Of a stretch of 43,032 nucleotides of DNA, positions 7,596-16,184 are shown piece after piece; position 1 is the stretch's first letter; each line of letters opens with the position of its first letter. A program made the translations under genes and the position numbers. The notes beneath the pieces are model-generated. The model was given only the letters and a program-made list of their open reading frames with translations, did not search any database and was not told the DNA's origin. The DNA is from Oscillospiraceae bacterium (GTDB lineage: Bacteria > Bacillota > Clostridia > Oscillospirales > CAG-382), in the NCBI GenBank assembly GCA_022508745.1, contig JAFLUP010000014.1, positions 1 through 43,032 on the forward strand. The letters are read 5' to 3'.

Positions 7596-7994
7596 TTACA
7601 CGCGACGTCTCTTCGGCGGTCTGCAACCGTTGTGAGGGATCGGCGTCACGTCCTTGATCATGGTGATTTCCAGCCCGGCAACCTGCAATGCGCGGATCGC
7701 GGACTCTCTTCCCTGCCCCGGACCTTTGACATACACCTGCACGGTCTTGAGCCCGTGCTCCATCGCTGCCTTCGCAGCAGTTTCCGCCGCCATCTGCGCA
7801 GCGAAAGGCGTAGACTTCCGGGAGCCTCTGTAACCCAGCTCGCCCGCGGACGCCCAGGAGATCGCATTGCCCTGCGTATCCGTGATCGTCACGATGGTGT
7901 TGTTAAAGCTGGACTGGATATGTGCCGCACCACGTTCGATGTGCTTCTTCTCGCGGCGCTTTCTTGTGGTCGACTTTTTGGTGGTCTTTGCCAT
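7596..7994 (-). CDS. rpsK: Ribosomal protein S11
   Basis: A 132-residue platform protein of the small subunit, close to the Shine-Dalgarno/anti-Shine-Dalgarno helix. The invariant C-terminal segment [12 protein letters not shown] and the internal [20 protein letters not shown] are present. The N-terminal 18 residues are a basic Lys/Thr/Arg tail. It is 18 nt after rpsM and 22 nt before rpsD, so tightly cotranscribed. Confidence 0.99.
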   Translation of the reverse strand: MAKTTKKSTTRKRREKKHIERGAAHIQSSFNNTIVTITDTQGNAISWASAGELGYRGSRKSTPFAAQMAAETAAKAAMEHGLKTVQVYVKGPGQGRESAIRALQVAGLEITMIKDVTPIPHNGCRPPKRRRV

Positions 7995-8012
7995 TTCTCG
8001 GCTTCCCTCCTT

Positions 8013-8381
8013 TTACTTCTTCTTGTTGGCGATGGTCTTGACCGGACCTTTTCTGGTTCTTGCGTTGGTCTTGGTGCGCTGTCCGCGTACCGGCAGGCCC
8101 TTGCGATGCCGCTGGCCGCGATAGCAATCAATTTCCACCATGCGCTTGATGTTCAGACCCACCTCACGACGGAGATCGCCTTCCACCACATAGTTGTTTT
8201 CGATGCAGTCACGCAGCTTCGCGATATCCGCTTCGGTCAGATCCTTCACGCGGGTGTCCGGGTCGATGCCGGTCGTCTTCAAGATCTCGTTGGAGCGGCT
8301 TCTGCCGATCCCGTAGATGTAGCAAAGACCGATCTCGACGCGCTTTGCGTTCGGGATATCAACACCTGAAATACGTGCCAT
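8013..8381 (-). CDS. rpsM: Ribosomal protein S13
   Basis: A 122-residue head protein of the small subunit that contacts the P-site tRNA and bridges to the large subunit. Starts [19 protein letters not shown], has the helix-two-turn-helix region, and ends with a basic tail including [15 protein letters not shown]. It is preceded by an unusual 149-nt gap after rpmJ that contains a structured element. Confidence 0.99.
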   Translation of the reverse strand: MARISGVDIPNAKRVEIGLCYIYGIGRSRSNEILKTTGIDPDTRVKDLTEADIAKLRDCIENNYVVEGDLRREVGLNIKRMVEIDCYRGQRHRKGLPVRGQRTKTNARTRKGPVKTIANKKK

Positions 8382-8431
8382 TCTTCTGCCCTTTCCTTTC
8401 TGTATATGGGTTCATTTTTTTTGCGAACACC

Positions 8432-8527
8432 GAATTTGCTCGCTTTCGGCGTAGCCGAAACGGCAGTCATTGATTGCCGAGAGCAAATTCTATGTCTGGA
8501 AAAAACCTTGGCAAGGTTTTTTTCAGA
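8432..8527. repeat. Predicted three-way junction plus long hairpin (copy 1)
   Basis: Lies between rpmJ and rpsM. Outer stem 8432-8441 with 8481-8490 (10 bp, perfect) encloses two hairpins: 8444-8450/8454-8460 (7 bp) and 8461-8465/8475-8479 (5 bp). Four nt later a 15-bp stem (8495-8509 with 8513-8527, one G.T) begins TCTG and ends CAGA. The same architecture recurs at 14176-14272. In the operon direction the TCTG hairpin directly follows the rpmJ stop and has no U-run, so it is not a terminator for the operon. Confidence 0.8.
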
Positions 8528-8530
8528 TTT

Positions 8531-8644
8531 TTAGCCCTGTTTTTGCTTGTGCTTGGGGTTCTCGCAGATCACCATGACCTTGCCTTTTCTCTTGATGATC
8601 TTGCACTTATCGCAAATTTTCTTTACCGAAGGTTTGACTTTCAT
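8531..8644 (-). CDS. rpmJ: Ribosomal protein L36, zinc-binding form
   Basis: A 37-residue protein ([15 protein letters not shown]... to KHKQKQG) found by reading the gap between infA and rpsM. Zinc ligands Cys11, Cys14, Cys27 and His32 are intact, so this is the C+ form. It helps fold 23S rRNA in the large subunit. GGAGG with about 9-10 nt spacing precedes the ATG. The gene lies 42 nt after infA and its stop codon abuts the structured element at 8432-8527. Confidence 0.98.
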   Translation of the reverse strand: MKVKPSVKKICDKCKIIKRKGKVMVICENPKHKQKQG

Positions 8645-8686
8645 GGAAACTTACCTCCATTTTCTTGAAATCTCATCAAATCCCGC

Positions 8687-8911
8687 TCATTTCGAACGGA
8701 ACGTGATTCTCCCTTGTGTCAGATCATAGACCGAGACCTCGACCTTCACATGGTCGCCCGGAAGGATCCGGATGTAGTTCATCCGCATCTTGCCGGAAAT
8801 GTGAGCCGTCACCAGATGCCCGTTGGTCAGCTTCACACGGAACACCGTGTTGGGCAGCACCTCGACCACCGTACCTTCACATTCGATCACGTCGTCTTTC
8901 TCTTTAGCCAG
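8687..8911 (-). CDS. infA: Translation initiation factor IF-1, probable CTG start
   Basis: An S1/OB-fold factor that occupies the ribosomal A site during initiation. The body ([42 protein letters not shown]) is unmistakable. The usual N-terminus is M-A-K-E; here A-K-E-K-D-D is preceded by CTG at 8909-8911, with AGGAGG seven nt upstream, giving 74 residues (family norm 71-73). The alternative is ATG 8929, which would add MEGGVF and has a poorer site. The CTG start overlaps the end of the KOW gene by 8 nt, consistent with translational coupling. The body is certain; the start codon is not. Confidence 0.95.
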   Translation of the reverse strand: MAKEKDDVIECEGTVVEVLPNTVFRVKLTNGHLVTAHISGKMRMNYIRILPGDHVKVEVSVYDLTQGRITFRSK

Positions 8912-9218
8912 AAAAACTCCTCCTTCCATCGCTCCGGGTCCCTTCTGCAGAAGAAACCCCCTCGAAGGTCTCATGGAGAAACTGCCGTACAAAGCGGTTG
9001 GTCAGCAGCTCCCCGTCGAACCGGATCGGTTCCCCGCACGCGTCGGTCAACAGCCTTGCGTGCTTGCGTTTCTTCTTTTTCGGGCGTTCCACCGGCCGCA
9101 GCCTGCCGTCTGCCAGAAAGAGGTACTCCCCTTCCTCCTGCAACACGATACAGACCGTCCCCCGGTCCCGTCCCGCAAGCGAGACGACCGCCCCGTTTAA
9201 CCATCCGTCGTCTTTCAT
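8904..9218 (-). CDS. KOW-domain RNA-binding protein
   Basis: A 104-residue protein related to the L14e/KOW family often encoded between map and infA in Clostridia. The KOW core is at about 9-40 ([17 protein letters not shown]...YLFLADG), followed by the basic segment [12 protein letters not shown] typical of RNA binders. The C-terminal 40 residues are helical or variable. It is a likely ribosome-associated protein of unknown role. It begins 12 nt after map and overlaps infA by 8 nt. Confidence 0.85.
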   Translation of the reverse strand: MKDDGWLNGAVVSLAGRDRGTVCIVLQEEGEYLFLADGRLRPVERPKKKKRKHARLLTDACGEPIRFDGELLTNRFVRQFLHETFEGVSSAEGTRSDGRRSFSG

Positions 9219-9230
9219 TTGTGAAGTTCC

Positions 9231-9983
9231 TCAAGATGGATCCGTAAGGATCTCTACGCCATGCTCCGTGAGAGCGATGGTGTTTTCGTAATGAGAGGAG
9301 AGCTTGCCGTCGTCCGTGACCACCGTCCACTTGTTGCGCAGCGTATGCACCGCATGGGTACCGGCGTTGATCATGGGCTCGATGGCCAGCGTCATCCCGG
9401 CGCTCAACCGGATGCCGCGCCCCGCGGAACCGAAGTTGGGAACCTCCGGGTCCTCATGGAGCTTCTGCCCCACGCCGTGCCCGACATATTCCCGCACCAC
9501 GCTGTAACCGAACTTCTCCACATAGGTTTGCACCGCGTGTCCGATGTCCCCCAGCCTCGCGCCTTCCTTCTCCGCCGCGCGGATGGCTTCAAAGAAGCTC
9601 TCCCGTGTGACGTCGATGAGCTTTTGCGCGTCCGGGCTGATGGTCCCCACCGGAAAACTGGCGGCGCAGTCGCCGTGGTAGCCCTTGTAGAACGCCCCCA
9701 CGTCGATCTTCACCACGTCCCCGTTTTTCAACACCCGATCCGACGGGATCCCGTGAATGACTTCCTCGTTGACGCTGATACACGCCGACGCGGGAAAGCC
9801 GTACAGGTGCAGAAAGGAGGGGCTTGCGCCGTGGGCGCGGATGACCTTGCGGATGGCGGCGTCGATCTGTGCGGTGGTGACGCCCTCTTTGCAGAGCTCG
9901 CCTCCCGCTTCCCGCGCAATGGCTGCGATCCGCCCCGCGTCCCGCATCCTGCGCAGTTCTTCTTCCGACCGAAGCGTGATCAT
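9231..9983 (-). CDS. map: Methionine aminopeptidase, type I
   Basis: A 250-residue enzyme that removes the initiator Met from nascent proteins. Metal ligands can be seen: Asp94 (VKIDVGAFYKG), Asp105 (HGDCAASF), a His in YVGHGVGQKLHEDP, a Glu in LAIEPMIN and a Glu in HYENTIALTEHG. There is no N-terminal zinc-finger extension. It overlaps adk by 4 nt, and the adk-map pair inside the spc operon is the standard Bacillota order. Confidence 0.98.
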   Translation of the reverse strand: MITLRSEEELRRMRDAGRIAAIAREAGGELCKEGVTTAQIDAAIRKVIRAHGASPSFLHLYGFPASACISVNEEVIHGIPSDRVLKNGDVVKIDVGAFYKGYHGDCAASFPVGTISPDAQKLIDVTRESFFEAIRAAEKEGARLGDIGHAVQTYVEKFGYSVVREYVGHGVGQKLHEDPEVPNFGSAGRGIRLSAGMTLAIEPMINAGTHAVHTLRNKWTVVTDDGKLSSHYENTIALTEHGVEILTDPS

Positions 9984-10621
9984 GCCTCGATGCCCAGCGC
10001 TTCACGGACCAGCCGGGAGGTTTCCTCCACCTGGGGCTGTCCGACAACAGACTTCAAGAGCCCTTTCCCTTCGTAGTACGCCTTCAGCGGTTCCGTCTCC
10101 TTGTGGTAGACGTTCAGCCGGTTCTTAACGACCTCCGGCTTGTCATCGTCCCGCTGCTTCAGCACCGCGCCGCAGACGTCGCACTGGGAAGTGAGCTTCT
10201 TGGGCGGGTTATACACCACGTGGTAGGTGGCGCCGCACTGGGGGCAGGAACGTCTGCCGCTCATGCGTTCGATAATGGTCTCGTCCGGCACTTCCAGAGA
10301 AAGCACGCAGTCGATTTGGATGCCCAGCGCCTCCAGCGTTTCCGCCTGCGGGATGGTACGGGGGAACCCGTCCAGAATGAACCCGTTCTTGCAGTCCTCT
10401 GCGGCGAGACGATCCTTCAGGATGCCCACCACCACTTCGTCCGGCACCAGAGCGCCGGTTGCCATGATGGATTCCGCCTGTTTGCCCAGCTCCGTGCCTT
10501 CCTTGATGGCGGCACGCAGCATAGCGCCGGTGGAGACCGTGGGAATGTTCAGCGCTGCGCTGATCAGTTCTCCCTGGGTGCCCTTTCCGGCACCGGGAGG
10601 TCCGAATAAAATCAGTTTCAT
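9980..10621 (-). CDS. adk: Adenylate kinase with zinc-binding lid
   Basis: A 213-residue enzyme interconverting ATP + AMP and 2 ADP. P-loop GPPGAGKGT (7-15), NMP-binding motif, DGFPRT and the long LID are present. The LID carries Cys-x2-Cys twice (RSCPQCGA and QCDVCGA), the four-Cys structural zinc site typical of Gram-positives. It follows secY after a 78-nt gap that contains a strong hairpin (10654-10683), and overlaps map by 4 nt. Confidence 0.99.
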   Translation of the reverse strand: MKLILFGPPGAGKGTQGELISAALNIPTVSTGAMLRAAIKEGTELGKQAESIMATGALVPDEVVVGILKDRLAAEDCKNGFILDGFPRTIPQAETLEALGIQIDCVLSLEVPDETIIERMSGRRSCPQCGATYHVVYNPPKKLTSQCDVCGAVLKQRDDDKPEVVKNRLNVYHKETEPLKAYYEGKGLLKSVVGQPQVEETSRLVREALGIEA

Positions 10622-10653
10622 AAATTTACCCTACTACTCTGTGAACGAGGGGG

Positions 10654-10683
10654 GTGTTACGGGAGGAGATCCTCCCGCAACAC
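10654..10683. other. Strong hairpin between secY and adk
   Basis: Stem GTGTT (10654-10658) with AACAC (10679-10683), one A.C mismatch, then CGGGAGG (10660-10666) with CCTCCCG (10671-10677), loop AGAT. On the operon strand it contains GGAGG-like sequence locked in the stem and no U-run, so it is more likely an RNA stability or translation-control element than a terminator. The adk ribosome site itself is weak. Confidence 0.65.
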
Positions 10684-10699
10684 AATTCCCCGAAAGCCG

Positions 10700-11983
10700 T
10701 TAGTTCAGGAAGCCCTTGTAGTGGCGCATGGTGGTTTCGCTCTCGATATCGCGGGTGGTTTGCAGTGCAACGTCCACCACGATGATGACGGAGGTACCGC
10801 CATAGACCAGCGCGGCCAGCACTGCGGAGCCCGTCCAGCTCATGAGGATCGGGAAGATCGCCATGAAGGAGAGGAACAGAGCGCCGATGAGGGTCACGCG
10901 GCGAACCACTTTCTGGATATACTGTGCCGTGGGCAGACCCGGACGATAGCCCAGGATGGTACCGCCGTTGGCCTTGAGGTTGTTCGCCACCTCCACGGGA
11001 TTGAAGGAGATCGCGATATAGAAGTACGCAAACGCGATGATCAGTGCGAACATCACCAGCACGTAGATGGGGCTACGGGAGGAGAACCAGTTGTTGACCC
11101 AGTTCTGGAACCCGCCGCCAATCAGCAGCGCCAGAGTCGCCGGCAGCGAAACGATGGCGTTCGCGAAGATGATGGGCATGACGCCGCCCATCATGACCTT
11201 GATGGGCAGGTGGGTGTTGGCGCCGCCGTACATCTTCCGGCCCATCTGCCGCTTCGCATACTGCACCGGCAGTCTGCGCTCGGAGTTGGAGAAGAACACG
11301 ACCAGCGTCACGATGCCCAGCATCATTGCGATGGCGACCAGCACGCCCGCCAGGTTGCCCAGGAAGTCGTCCGCCAGGATGAAGAAGATCTCGGTGAACA
11401 AACGGGGAGCGCTGGAAACGATGTTGGCAAACAGGATCAGGGAGATACCGTTGCCGATGCCCTTTTCGTCGATCCGCTCGCCGATCCACATGACCAGGCA
11501 GGCGCCCGCCGTGTGGCACGCGATGATGACGATCTGTGCGAAGACGCTGGTGTTTTCGATCATGCCCTGGCTCTTAATGGTGGCATAGTAGCCGTAAGAG
11601 GTGATGATCGCCAGCGCGATGGTGACATAACGGGTGATCTTGGAGATCTTCGCCTGCCCTTCCGGACCGCTCTTTGCGATGCGCTCCAGCGGGGGGATGG
11701 CGATGGTCAACAGCTGAATGACGATGGACGCCGTGATATACGGGCTCACACCCAGCGCGAACAGAGTCGCATTGGAGAAGGATTCGCCCGCCAGCATATT
11801 GAAGTACCCGAACAGGGAGCCCTGCACGGATTCCCGCGCGAACAGGTTTCTCAACTCTGCGGAATTGATGAACGGCACCATGACGTTCGAGCCGAAACGG
11901 AACACCACGATGATGAACAGCGTGTAGAGCATCCGCTTGCGCAGATCCGCTACCTTCCACGCGTTTCTAAAGATCGAAAGCAT
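10700..11983 (-). CDS. secY: Preprotein translocase subunit SecY
   Basis: A 427-residue, ten-helix channel protein of the Sec translocon, of usual length. Starts [20 protein letters not shown]; the pore-region motif PYITASIVIQLL and the cytoplasmic loop GQAKISKITRY are present, as is the C-terminal GTSVIIVVDVALQT. It moves signal-peptide proteins such as the lipoproteins and dockerin protein in this window. It overlaps rplO by one nt. Confidence 0.99.
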   Translation of the reverse strand: MLSIFRNAWKVADLRKRMLYTLFIIVVFRFGSNVMVPFINSAELRNLFARESVQGSLFGYFNMLAGESFSNATLFALGVSPYITASIVIQLLTIAIPPLERIAKSGPEGQAKISKITRYVTIALAIITSYGYYATIKSQGMIENTSVFAQIVIIACHTAGACLVMWIGERIDEKGIGNGISLILFANIVSSAPRLFTEIFFILADDFLGNLAGVLVAIAMMLGIVTLVVFFSNSERRLPVQYAKRQMGRKMYGGANTHLPIKVMMGGVMPIIFANAIVSLPATLALLIGGGFQNWVNNWFSSRSPIYVLVMFALIIAFAYFYIAISFNPVEVANNLKANGGTILGYRPGLPTAQYIQKVVRRVTLIGALFLSFMAIFPILMSWTGSAVLAALVYGGTSVIIVVDVALQTTRDIESETTMRHYKGFLN

Positions 11984-12423
11984 TATACCACCTCAGTCTT
12001 TCCGCCTGCGGCTTCGATTTTTTCTTTCGCGGAAGCGGAAAAACGTGCGGCTTTCACGGTGATGGCATGGGTCAACTCGCCGTCGCCCAGCACCTTCAGC
12101 CCATCAAATGCCTTGTTGATGATCCCTTCCTTGAGCAGCGTGTCGAGATCGACAACTGCGCCGTTCTCAAAACGATCCAGATCGGAAAGATTGACGATGG
12201 CATACTGGGTAGCGAAACGGTTCTTGAACCCACGCTTCGGCAGCTTCCGGTACAGGGGGAGCTGACCGCCTTCAAATCCGGGACGCACGCCGCCGCCGGA
12301 GCGAGCCCACTGACCCTTATGGCCGCGGCCTGCGGTCTTGCCGTTGCCGCTGCCTGCGCCTCTGCCCTTGCGGTAGGGCGCCTTCACAGAACCCAACGCC
12401 GGAGAAAGTTCCTGCAGTTTCAT
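11983..12423 (-). CDS. rplO: Ribosomal protein L15
   Basis: A 146-residue large-subunit protein. The Gly/Arg-rich N-terminus ([20 protein letters not shown]) that threads into rRNA and the [17 protein letters not shown] motif are present; the C-terminal domain contains [20 protein letters not shown]. Its stop shares a base with the secY start. It starts 42 nt after rpmD with GGAGG upstream. Confidence 0.99.
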   Translation of the reverse strand: MKLQELSPALGSVKAPYRKGRGAGSGNGKTAGRGHKGQWARSGGGVRPGFEGGQLPLYRKLPKRGFKNRFATQYAIVNLSDLDRFENGAVVDLDTLLKEGIINKAFDGLKVLGDGELTHAITVKAARFSASAKEKIEAAGGKTEVV

Positions 12424-12465
12424 ATGTGATTTCCTCCTTTTTACGAATCTTGGTGTCCTGTTTGG

Positions 12466-12645
12466 TTATTCCGCCGTCTCCACCCGGACAAGGTGGCTGA
12501 TGACGGCGAGCTTGCCTTCCAGATTCGGGGTCTTTTCCACGATCTTGGTGTCGCCGATCTTGCGCAGCTCCAGCGACTTGCAAGTCAGGATCTGGTTTTC
12601 CTTGCGCCCGATCAGGCTCTTGGTCAGCGTAATTTTGACTTTCAT
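12466..12645 (-). CDS. rpmD: Ribosomal protein L30
   Basis: A 59-residue protein, MKVKITLTKSLIGRKENQIL onward, with the standard GLRKIG-like segment LELRKIGDT. The start at 12645 is preferred to the GTG three codons earlier because all L30 proteins begin near the first beta-strand and GGCAGGG lies 8 nt upstream. It is 17 nt after rpsE. Confidence 0.97.
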   Translation of the reverse strand: MKVKITLTKSLIGRKENQILTCKSLELRKIGDTKIVEKTPNLEGKLAVISHLVRVETAE

Positions 12646-12662
12646 CTTACACACCCTGCCTT

Positions 12663-13157
12663 TCAGCGGACGTCCGCGACGTCGATCCCGCGCATGGCGG
12701 CGACCTGTTCCACGGTACGCAGCTCTTTGAGCGCCTCAAACGTCGCCTTGACCACGTTTGCCGGGTTGTTGGAACGGAGGGACTTGCCGCGAATGTCGCG
12801 GATGCCCGCCATATCCAGAACCGCACGCATCTTGCCGCCGGCGATGATACCGGTACCGGGAGCTGCCGGCTTCAGCAGCACCTTGCCTGCGCCGAATTCC
12901 CCGATGATCTCGTGGGGAATGGTGGTGCCCACCAGCGGGACTTCGATGACGTTCCGCTTCGCAGCTTCGATGGCCTTACGGATGGCGTCCGGCACTTCGG
13001 CAGCCTTGCCGATGCCGTAGCCTACCAGACCTTCGCCGTTGCCCACGACCACCAGCGCGGAGAAGCGACGGATACGACCGCCCTTGACCGTCTTGGAAAC
13101 GCTCTTGGTATCTACCAGATTTTCCTTAAATTCGATGTTGGAATAATCCTTCTTCAT
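12663..13157 (-). CDS. rpsE: Ribosomal protein S5
   Basis: A 164-residue small-subunit protein involved in accuracy and helicase activity at the mRNA entry. The double-stranded-RNA-binding-like N-terminal domain has [20 protein letters not shown]; the C-terminal domain has [20 protein letters not shown]. It is in the canonical place between rplR and rpmD. Confidence 0.99.
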   Translation of the reverse strand: MKKDYSNIEFKENLVDTKSVSKTVKGGRIRRFSALVVVGNGEGLVGYGIGKAAEVPDAIRKAIEAAKRNVIEVPLVGTTIPHEIIGEFGAGKVLLKPAAPGTGIIAGGKMRAVLDMAGIRDIRGKSLRSNNPANVVKATFEALKELRTVEQVAAMRGIDVADVR

Positions 13158-13175
13158 ATCGTAACCTATCCTTCC

Positions 13176-13535
13176 TCAGAACTTCAAGCCTGCTTCACGG
13201 GCAGCCTCGGCAAGCGCCTTGACACGACCGTGATACAGGTTGCCGCCCCGGTCGAACACCACTTCGGTGATGTTCTTCTCCAGCGCTCTGCGAGCAGCCA
13301 GCTCGCCGACTTTCTTGGCAGCCTCGATGTTGCCGCCCTCCTTGCCGAAGGACTTCTCCGTGGAGGAAGCCGAGACCAGCGTGTTGCCGACCGTATCGTC
13401 GATGATCTGGACCTGAATGTTCTCGTTGGAACGGTAGACGCAGAAACGGGGTCTTGCGGGAGTGCCGAAAATCTTCGCGCGGACTCTCTTATGTCTGTGG
13501 AGCCGCTTTGCATTGCTGTCTGTACGACGAATCAT
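13176..13535 (-). CDS. rplR: Ribosomal protein L18
   Basis: A 119-residue 5S-rRNA-binding protein of the central protuberance. [20 protein letters not shown] (N-terminal half) and the C-terminal [20 protein letters not shown] are hallmark segments. It starts 20 nt after rplF. Confidence 0.99.
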   Translation of the reverse strand: MIRRTDSNAKRLHRHKRVRAKIFGTPARPRFCVYRSNENIQVQIIDDTVGNTLVSASSTEKSFGKEGGNIEAAKKVGELAARRALEKNITEVVFDRGGNLYHGRVKALAEAAREAGLKF

Positions 13536-13555
13536 GATCTTTCTCTCCTTCCCGT

Positions 13556-14110
13556 TTACTTCGCCTTGCCGGCTTTACCGGCCTTGCTTCTGATATGCTC
13601 ACCCGCATAGCGGACGCCCTTGCCGTGGTACGGCTCCGGCGGACGCTTGCCGCGGATGACGGCTGCGATCTGACCCACCTGCTGCTTGTTCGCGCCGCTG
13701 ACCTTGATCTTCAGGCCGTTGCCTTCCTTCGGGACATCGTAGGTGATGCCCTCCGGCGCCGGCACGAGGATATCGTGGGAGTAGCCGAGGTGCAGCAGGA
13801 GATCCTTCCCCTTCATCTCGGCGCGGTAACCGGTACCGATGATCTCCAGCCCACGCTCGTAGCCTTCGGTGACGCCGATGACCATGTTCGCCACCAGCGT
13901 TCTGGAAAGACCGTGCAGGGAACGGAATTCCTTTTCGTCATTGGGACGGGAGACGATGATCTCCGCGCCTTCCTGCTTGACAGTGATCCCGGCATGGATC
14001 TGCTCGGACAGTTCCCCTTTCGGACCCTTGACGGTGACGAGGTTGGTATCGCTCACCGTAACGGTCACGCCTGCGGGAACCGCGATCGGCTTTTTGCCAA
14101 TTCTGGACAT
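13556..14110 (-). CDS. rplF: Ribosomal protein L6
   Basis: A 184-residue large-subunit protein near the factor-binding site, with two tandem L6 domains. [19 protein letters not shown] at the start and the C-terminal signature [20 protein letters not shown] are present. It is separated from the upstream rpsH by an unusual 164-nt gap holding copy 2 of the three-way-junction element. Confidence 0.99.
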   Translation of the reverse strand: MSRIGKKPIAVPAGVTVTVSDTNLVTVKGPKGELSEQIHAGITVKQEGAEIIVSRPNDEKEFRSLHGLSRTLVANMVIGVTEGYERGLEIIGTGYRAEMKGKDLLLHLGYSHDILVPAPEGITYDVPKEGNGLKIKVSGANKQQVGQIAAVIRGKRPPEPYHGKGVRYAGEHIRSKAGKAGKAK

Positions 14111-14175
14111 ATTAAATGACCTATCCTTTCTTCGTTACTAAATTCTGACAGGAACCGAAATTTCAGCCGGACACT

Positions 14176-14272
14176 CGTTTTTCGGTGTTTTGCGGCTTCA
14201 GCCGCAAATTCGCGCCGCTCCGGTGCGAAAGGCGAAAAACGCGGTCTGAAAGAAACTCCTGTTTCTTTCAGA
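14176..14272. repeat. Predicted three-way junction plus long hairpin (copy 2)
   Basis: Lies between rpsH and rplF. Outer stem 14176-14184 with 14233-14241 (9 bp) encloses hairpins 14189-14196/14201-14208 (8 bp) and 14209-14216/14222-14229 (8 bp, one G.T). Three nt later comes a perfect 12-bp hairpin, TCTGAAAGAAAC (14245-14256), loop TCCT, GTTTCTTTCAGA (14261-14272). The layout matches 8432-8527, including the TCTG/CAGA ends, the position right against an upstream stop codon, and ACAC just outside the outer stem. Stem sequences differ but pairing is kept. Confidence 0.82.
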
Positions 14273-14274
14273 TT

Positions 14275-14673
14275 TTACCAAACGAAGGCGAGCACTTCGC
14301 CGCCCACGTTTTCCTTGCGGGCAGCCTTATCGGTCATAATTCCACGGGAGGTGGATACGATCGCGATGCCGAGGCCATTTCTGACCTTCGGAATATCCTG
14401 ACTTGCCGCATAAATCCTCAATCCGGGTTTCGAGACGCGCTTGAGACCCTGGATGATCTTCTGCTTTCCTTCGCCGTACTTGAGGGTGATCGTAAGGATC
14501 CCCTGCTTTCCGTCTTCCGTTACCTGATAGCCTTTGATATAGCCCTCGTCAAGAAGAATTTGAGCGATGGCTTTTTTCATATTGGAGGCAGGAATGTCCA
14601 CCGTATCGTGCTTTGCGTCATTCGCATTGCGGATGCGTGTGAGCAGATCTGCCACAACGTCTGTCATCTGCAT
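14275..14673 (-). CDS. rpsH: Ribosomal protein S8
   Basis: A 132-residue small-subunit assembly protein that binds helix 21 of 16S rRNA; in E. coli S8 represses the spc operon. [19 protein letters not shown] at the start and the C-terminal [20 protein letters not shown] are diagnostic. It follows rpsN by 20 nt; the structured element begins right after its stop. Confidence 0.99.
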   Translation of the reverse strand: MQMTDVVADLLTRIRNANDAKHDTVDIPASNMKKAIAQILLDEGYIKGYQVTEDGKQGILTITLKYGEGKQKIIQGLKRVSKPGLRIYAASQDIPKVRNGLGIAIVSTSRGIMTDKAARKENVGGEVLAFVW

Positions 14674-14693
14674 AATACAATCCTCCTTTTCGA

Positions 14694-14879
14694 TTACCAG
14701 CTTGCCTTTTTCACGCCCGGGATCTCGCCCTTATAAGCGAGGTTCCTGAAGCAGATCCGGCAGACGCCGTACTTCCGCAGATACGCGTGGGGACGGCCGC
14801 AGATCTTGCAGCGGGTGTACGCGCGGGTGGAAAACTTCGGCTTCTTCTGCTGTTTGAGGATCATTGCCTTCTTTGCCAT
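14694..14879 (-). CDS. rpsN: Ribosomal protein S14, type Z
   Basis: A 61-residue zinc-binding S14 with Cys24-x2-Cys27 and Cys40-x2-Cys43 (CKICG, CRICF). This short form is the standard S14 of Bacillota. It is placed between rplE and rpsH; GGAGG precedes the start. Confidence 0.99.
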   Translation of the reverse strand: MAKKAMILKQQKKPKFSTRAYTRCKICGRPHAYLRKYGVCRICFRNLAYKGEIPGVKKASW

Positions 14880-14898
14880 GCTGTTTTCCTCCTTTCGC

Positions 14899-15441
14899 TT
14901 ACTGCTTTGCGAACGGCGCGCCGAGCAGGGTCAGAAGCTCTCTGGCTTCCTCGTCCGTCTCCGCCGTCGTAACGAAGCAAATGTCCATGCCGCGGACCTT
15001 ATCCACCTTATCGTACTCGATTTCGGGGAAGATCAGCTGCTCCTTGAGGCCGATGCTGTAGTTGCCTCTGCCGTCGAACGCGTTGGGGTTGATCCCCTTG
15101 AAGTCACGCACGCGGGGGAGGGAGAGGTTGAAGAACTTATCCACAAACTCCCACATATTCTCCGACCGGAGCGTCACCTTCACGCCGATCTTCATGCCCT
15201 GACGGACTTTGAAGTTGGAGACCGACTTCTTTGCGACGGTCGGCACCGCCTTCTGCCCGGTGATGGCAGTCAGATCCGCGATGATGGCGTCGATGGCCTT
15301 GGGGTTGTCCTTCGCTTCGCCTGCGCCCACGTTGATGACCACCTTGTTGAGGCGGGGGATCTGCATGGGGCTCTTGTAATTGAACTTCGCCATGAGGGCG
15401 GGAGCGACGTCGCTCTTATAAAATTCTGCAAGTCTTGACAT
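14899..15441 (-). CDS. rplE: Ribosomal protein L5
   Basis: A 180-residue 5S-rRNA-binding protein that contacts the P-site tRNA and S13. [19 protein letters not shown] and the C-terminal [20 protein letters not shown] are family signatures. It lies 15 nt after rplX. Confidence 0.99.
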   Translation of the reverse strand: MSRLAEFYKSDVAPALMAKFNYKSPMQIPRLNKVVINVGAGEAKDNPKAIDAIIADLTAITGQKAVPTVAKKSVSNFKVRQGMKIGVKVTLRSENMWEFVDKFFNLSLPRVRDFKGINPNAFDGRGNYSIGLKEQLIFPEIEYDKVDKVRGMDICFVTTAETDEEARELLTLLGAPFAKQ

Positions 15442-15456
15442 CTCTACCGTTCCTCC

Positions 15457-15786
15457 TTAAAGTTCTTCGCCGCATTTGACGCAAACGCGGACCTTTTCGC
15501 CGTTCTCTTTGACCTGCACGCGGGTGCGGCGGCCTGCGGAGCACTTGGAGCAGTAGAGCTGCACCTTGCTGGCGTAGATGGCGCCTTCGGTCTTGATGAT
15601 GCCGCCCGGATCGCCCTGACGGCGGGGCTTGACGTGCTTGGAAACGATGTGCACGCCCTCCACCATGACCTTCCCCTCCTTCGGGGAAACGCCGATGACC
15701 TTGCCGATGGTCGGCTTGCTGCCGTTGGCATACTCGCCGGAGATCACGACGACCTTGTCGCCGGTCCTGATATGCATTTTACTCAT
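15457..15786 (-). CDS. rplX: Ribosomal protein L24 with zinc-ribbon end
   Basis: A 109-residue assembly-initiating large-subunit protein. The KOW motif is at the N-terminus (TGDKVVVISGEYANG). The C-terminal part has Cys79-x2-Cys82 and Cys102-x2-Cys105, a zinc-ribbon-like addition known in a share of L24 proteins. It sits 15 nt after rplN. Confidence 0.99.
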   Translation of the reverse strand: MSKMHIRTGDKVVVISGEYANGSKPTIGKVIGVSPKEGKVMVEGVHIVSKHVKPRRQGDPGGIIKTEGAIYASKVQLYCSKCSAGRRTRVQVKENGEKVRVCVKCGEEL

Positions 15787-15801
15787 GTTTCTCTACCCCC
15801 A

Positions 15802-16170
15802 TTATACGACTTCCGGCGCAAGGGAGAGGATCTTCATATAATCATGATCGCGAAGCTCTCTCGCCACCGGCCCGAAAATACGGGTACCTCTGGGATTCTT
15901 ATCTTCCTTGATGATCACCGCCGCGTTCTCGTCGAACCGGACATAGGAGCCGTCCGCGCGTCTGGTGGGCTGCACGGTGCGCACCACAACTGCGCGAACC
16001 ACATCGCCCTTTTTGACCACGCCGCCCGGCGCCGCTTTCTTCACGGAGCAGACGACCACGTCGCCCACGCCCGCGTACCGTCTGCCGGTTCCGCCAAGTA
16101 CACGGATGCACATAAGCTCTTTCGCGCCTGTGTTGTCGGCAACCTTCATGCGGGATTGTTGCTGTAACAT
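15802..16170 (-). CDS. rplN: Ribosomal protein L14
   Basis: A 122-residue beta-barrel protein of the subunit interface that forms a bridge to 16S rRNA and binds RsfS in many bacteria. [20 protein letters not shown] and the ending [20 protein letters not shown] are standard. It is 14 nt after rpsQ. Confidence 0.99.
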   Translation of the reverse strand: MLQQQSRMKVADNTGAKELMCIRVLGGTGRRYAGVGDVVVCSVKKAAPGGVVKKGDVVRAVVVRTVQPTRRADGSYVRFDENAAVIIKEDKNPRGTRIFGPVARELRDHDYMKILSLAPEVV

Positions 16171-16184
16171 GCTGTACCTCCTGT

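Noticed and set aside
8495-8527. Terminator ending transcription after rpmJ
   Set aside because: On the operon strand the hairpin is not followed by a U-run, and the genes downstream (rpsM-rplQ) have no clear promoter of their own.
10721-12265. A 514-codon + strand frame opposite secY and rplO
   Set aside because: Antisense shadow of certain genes; His/Asp/Gln-rich composition without a fold.
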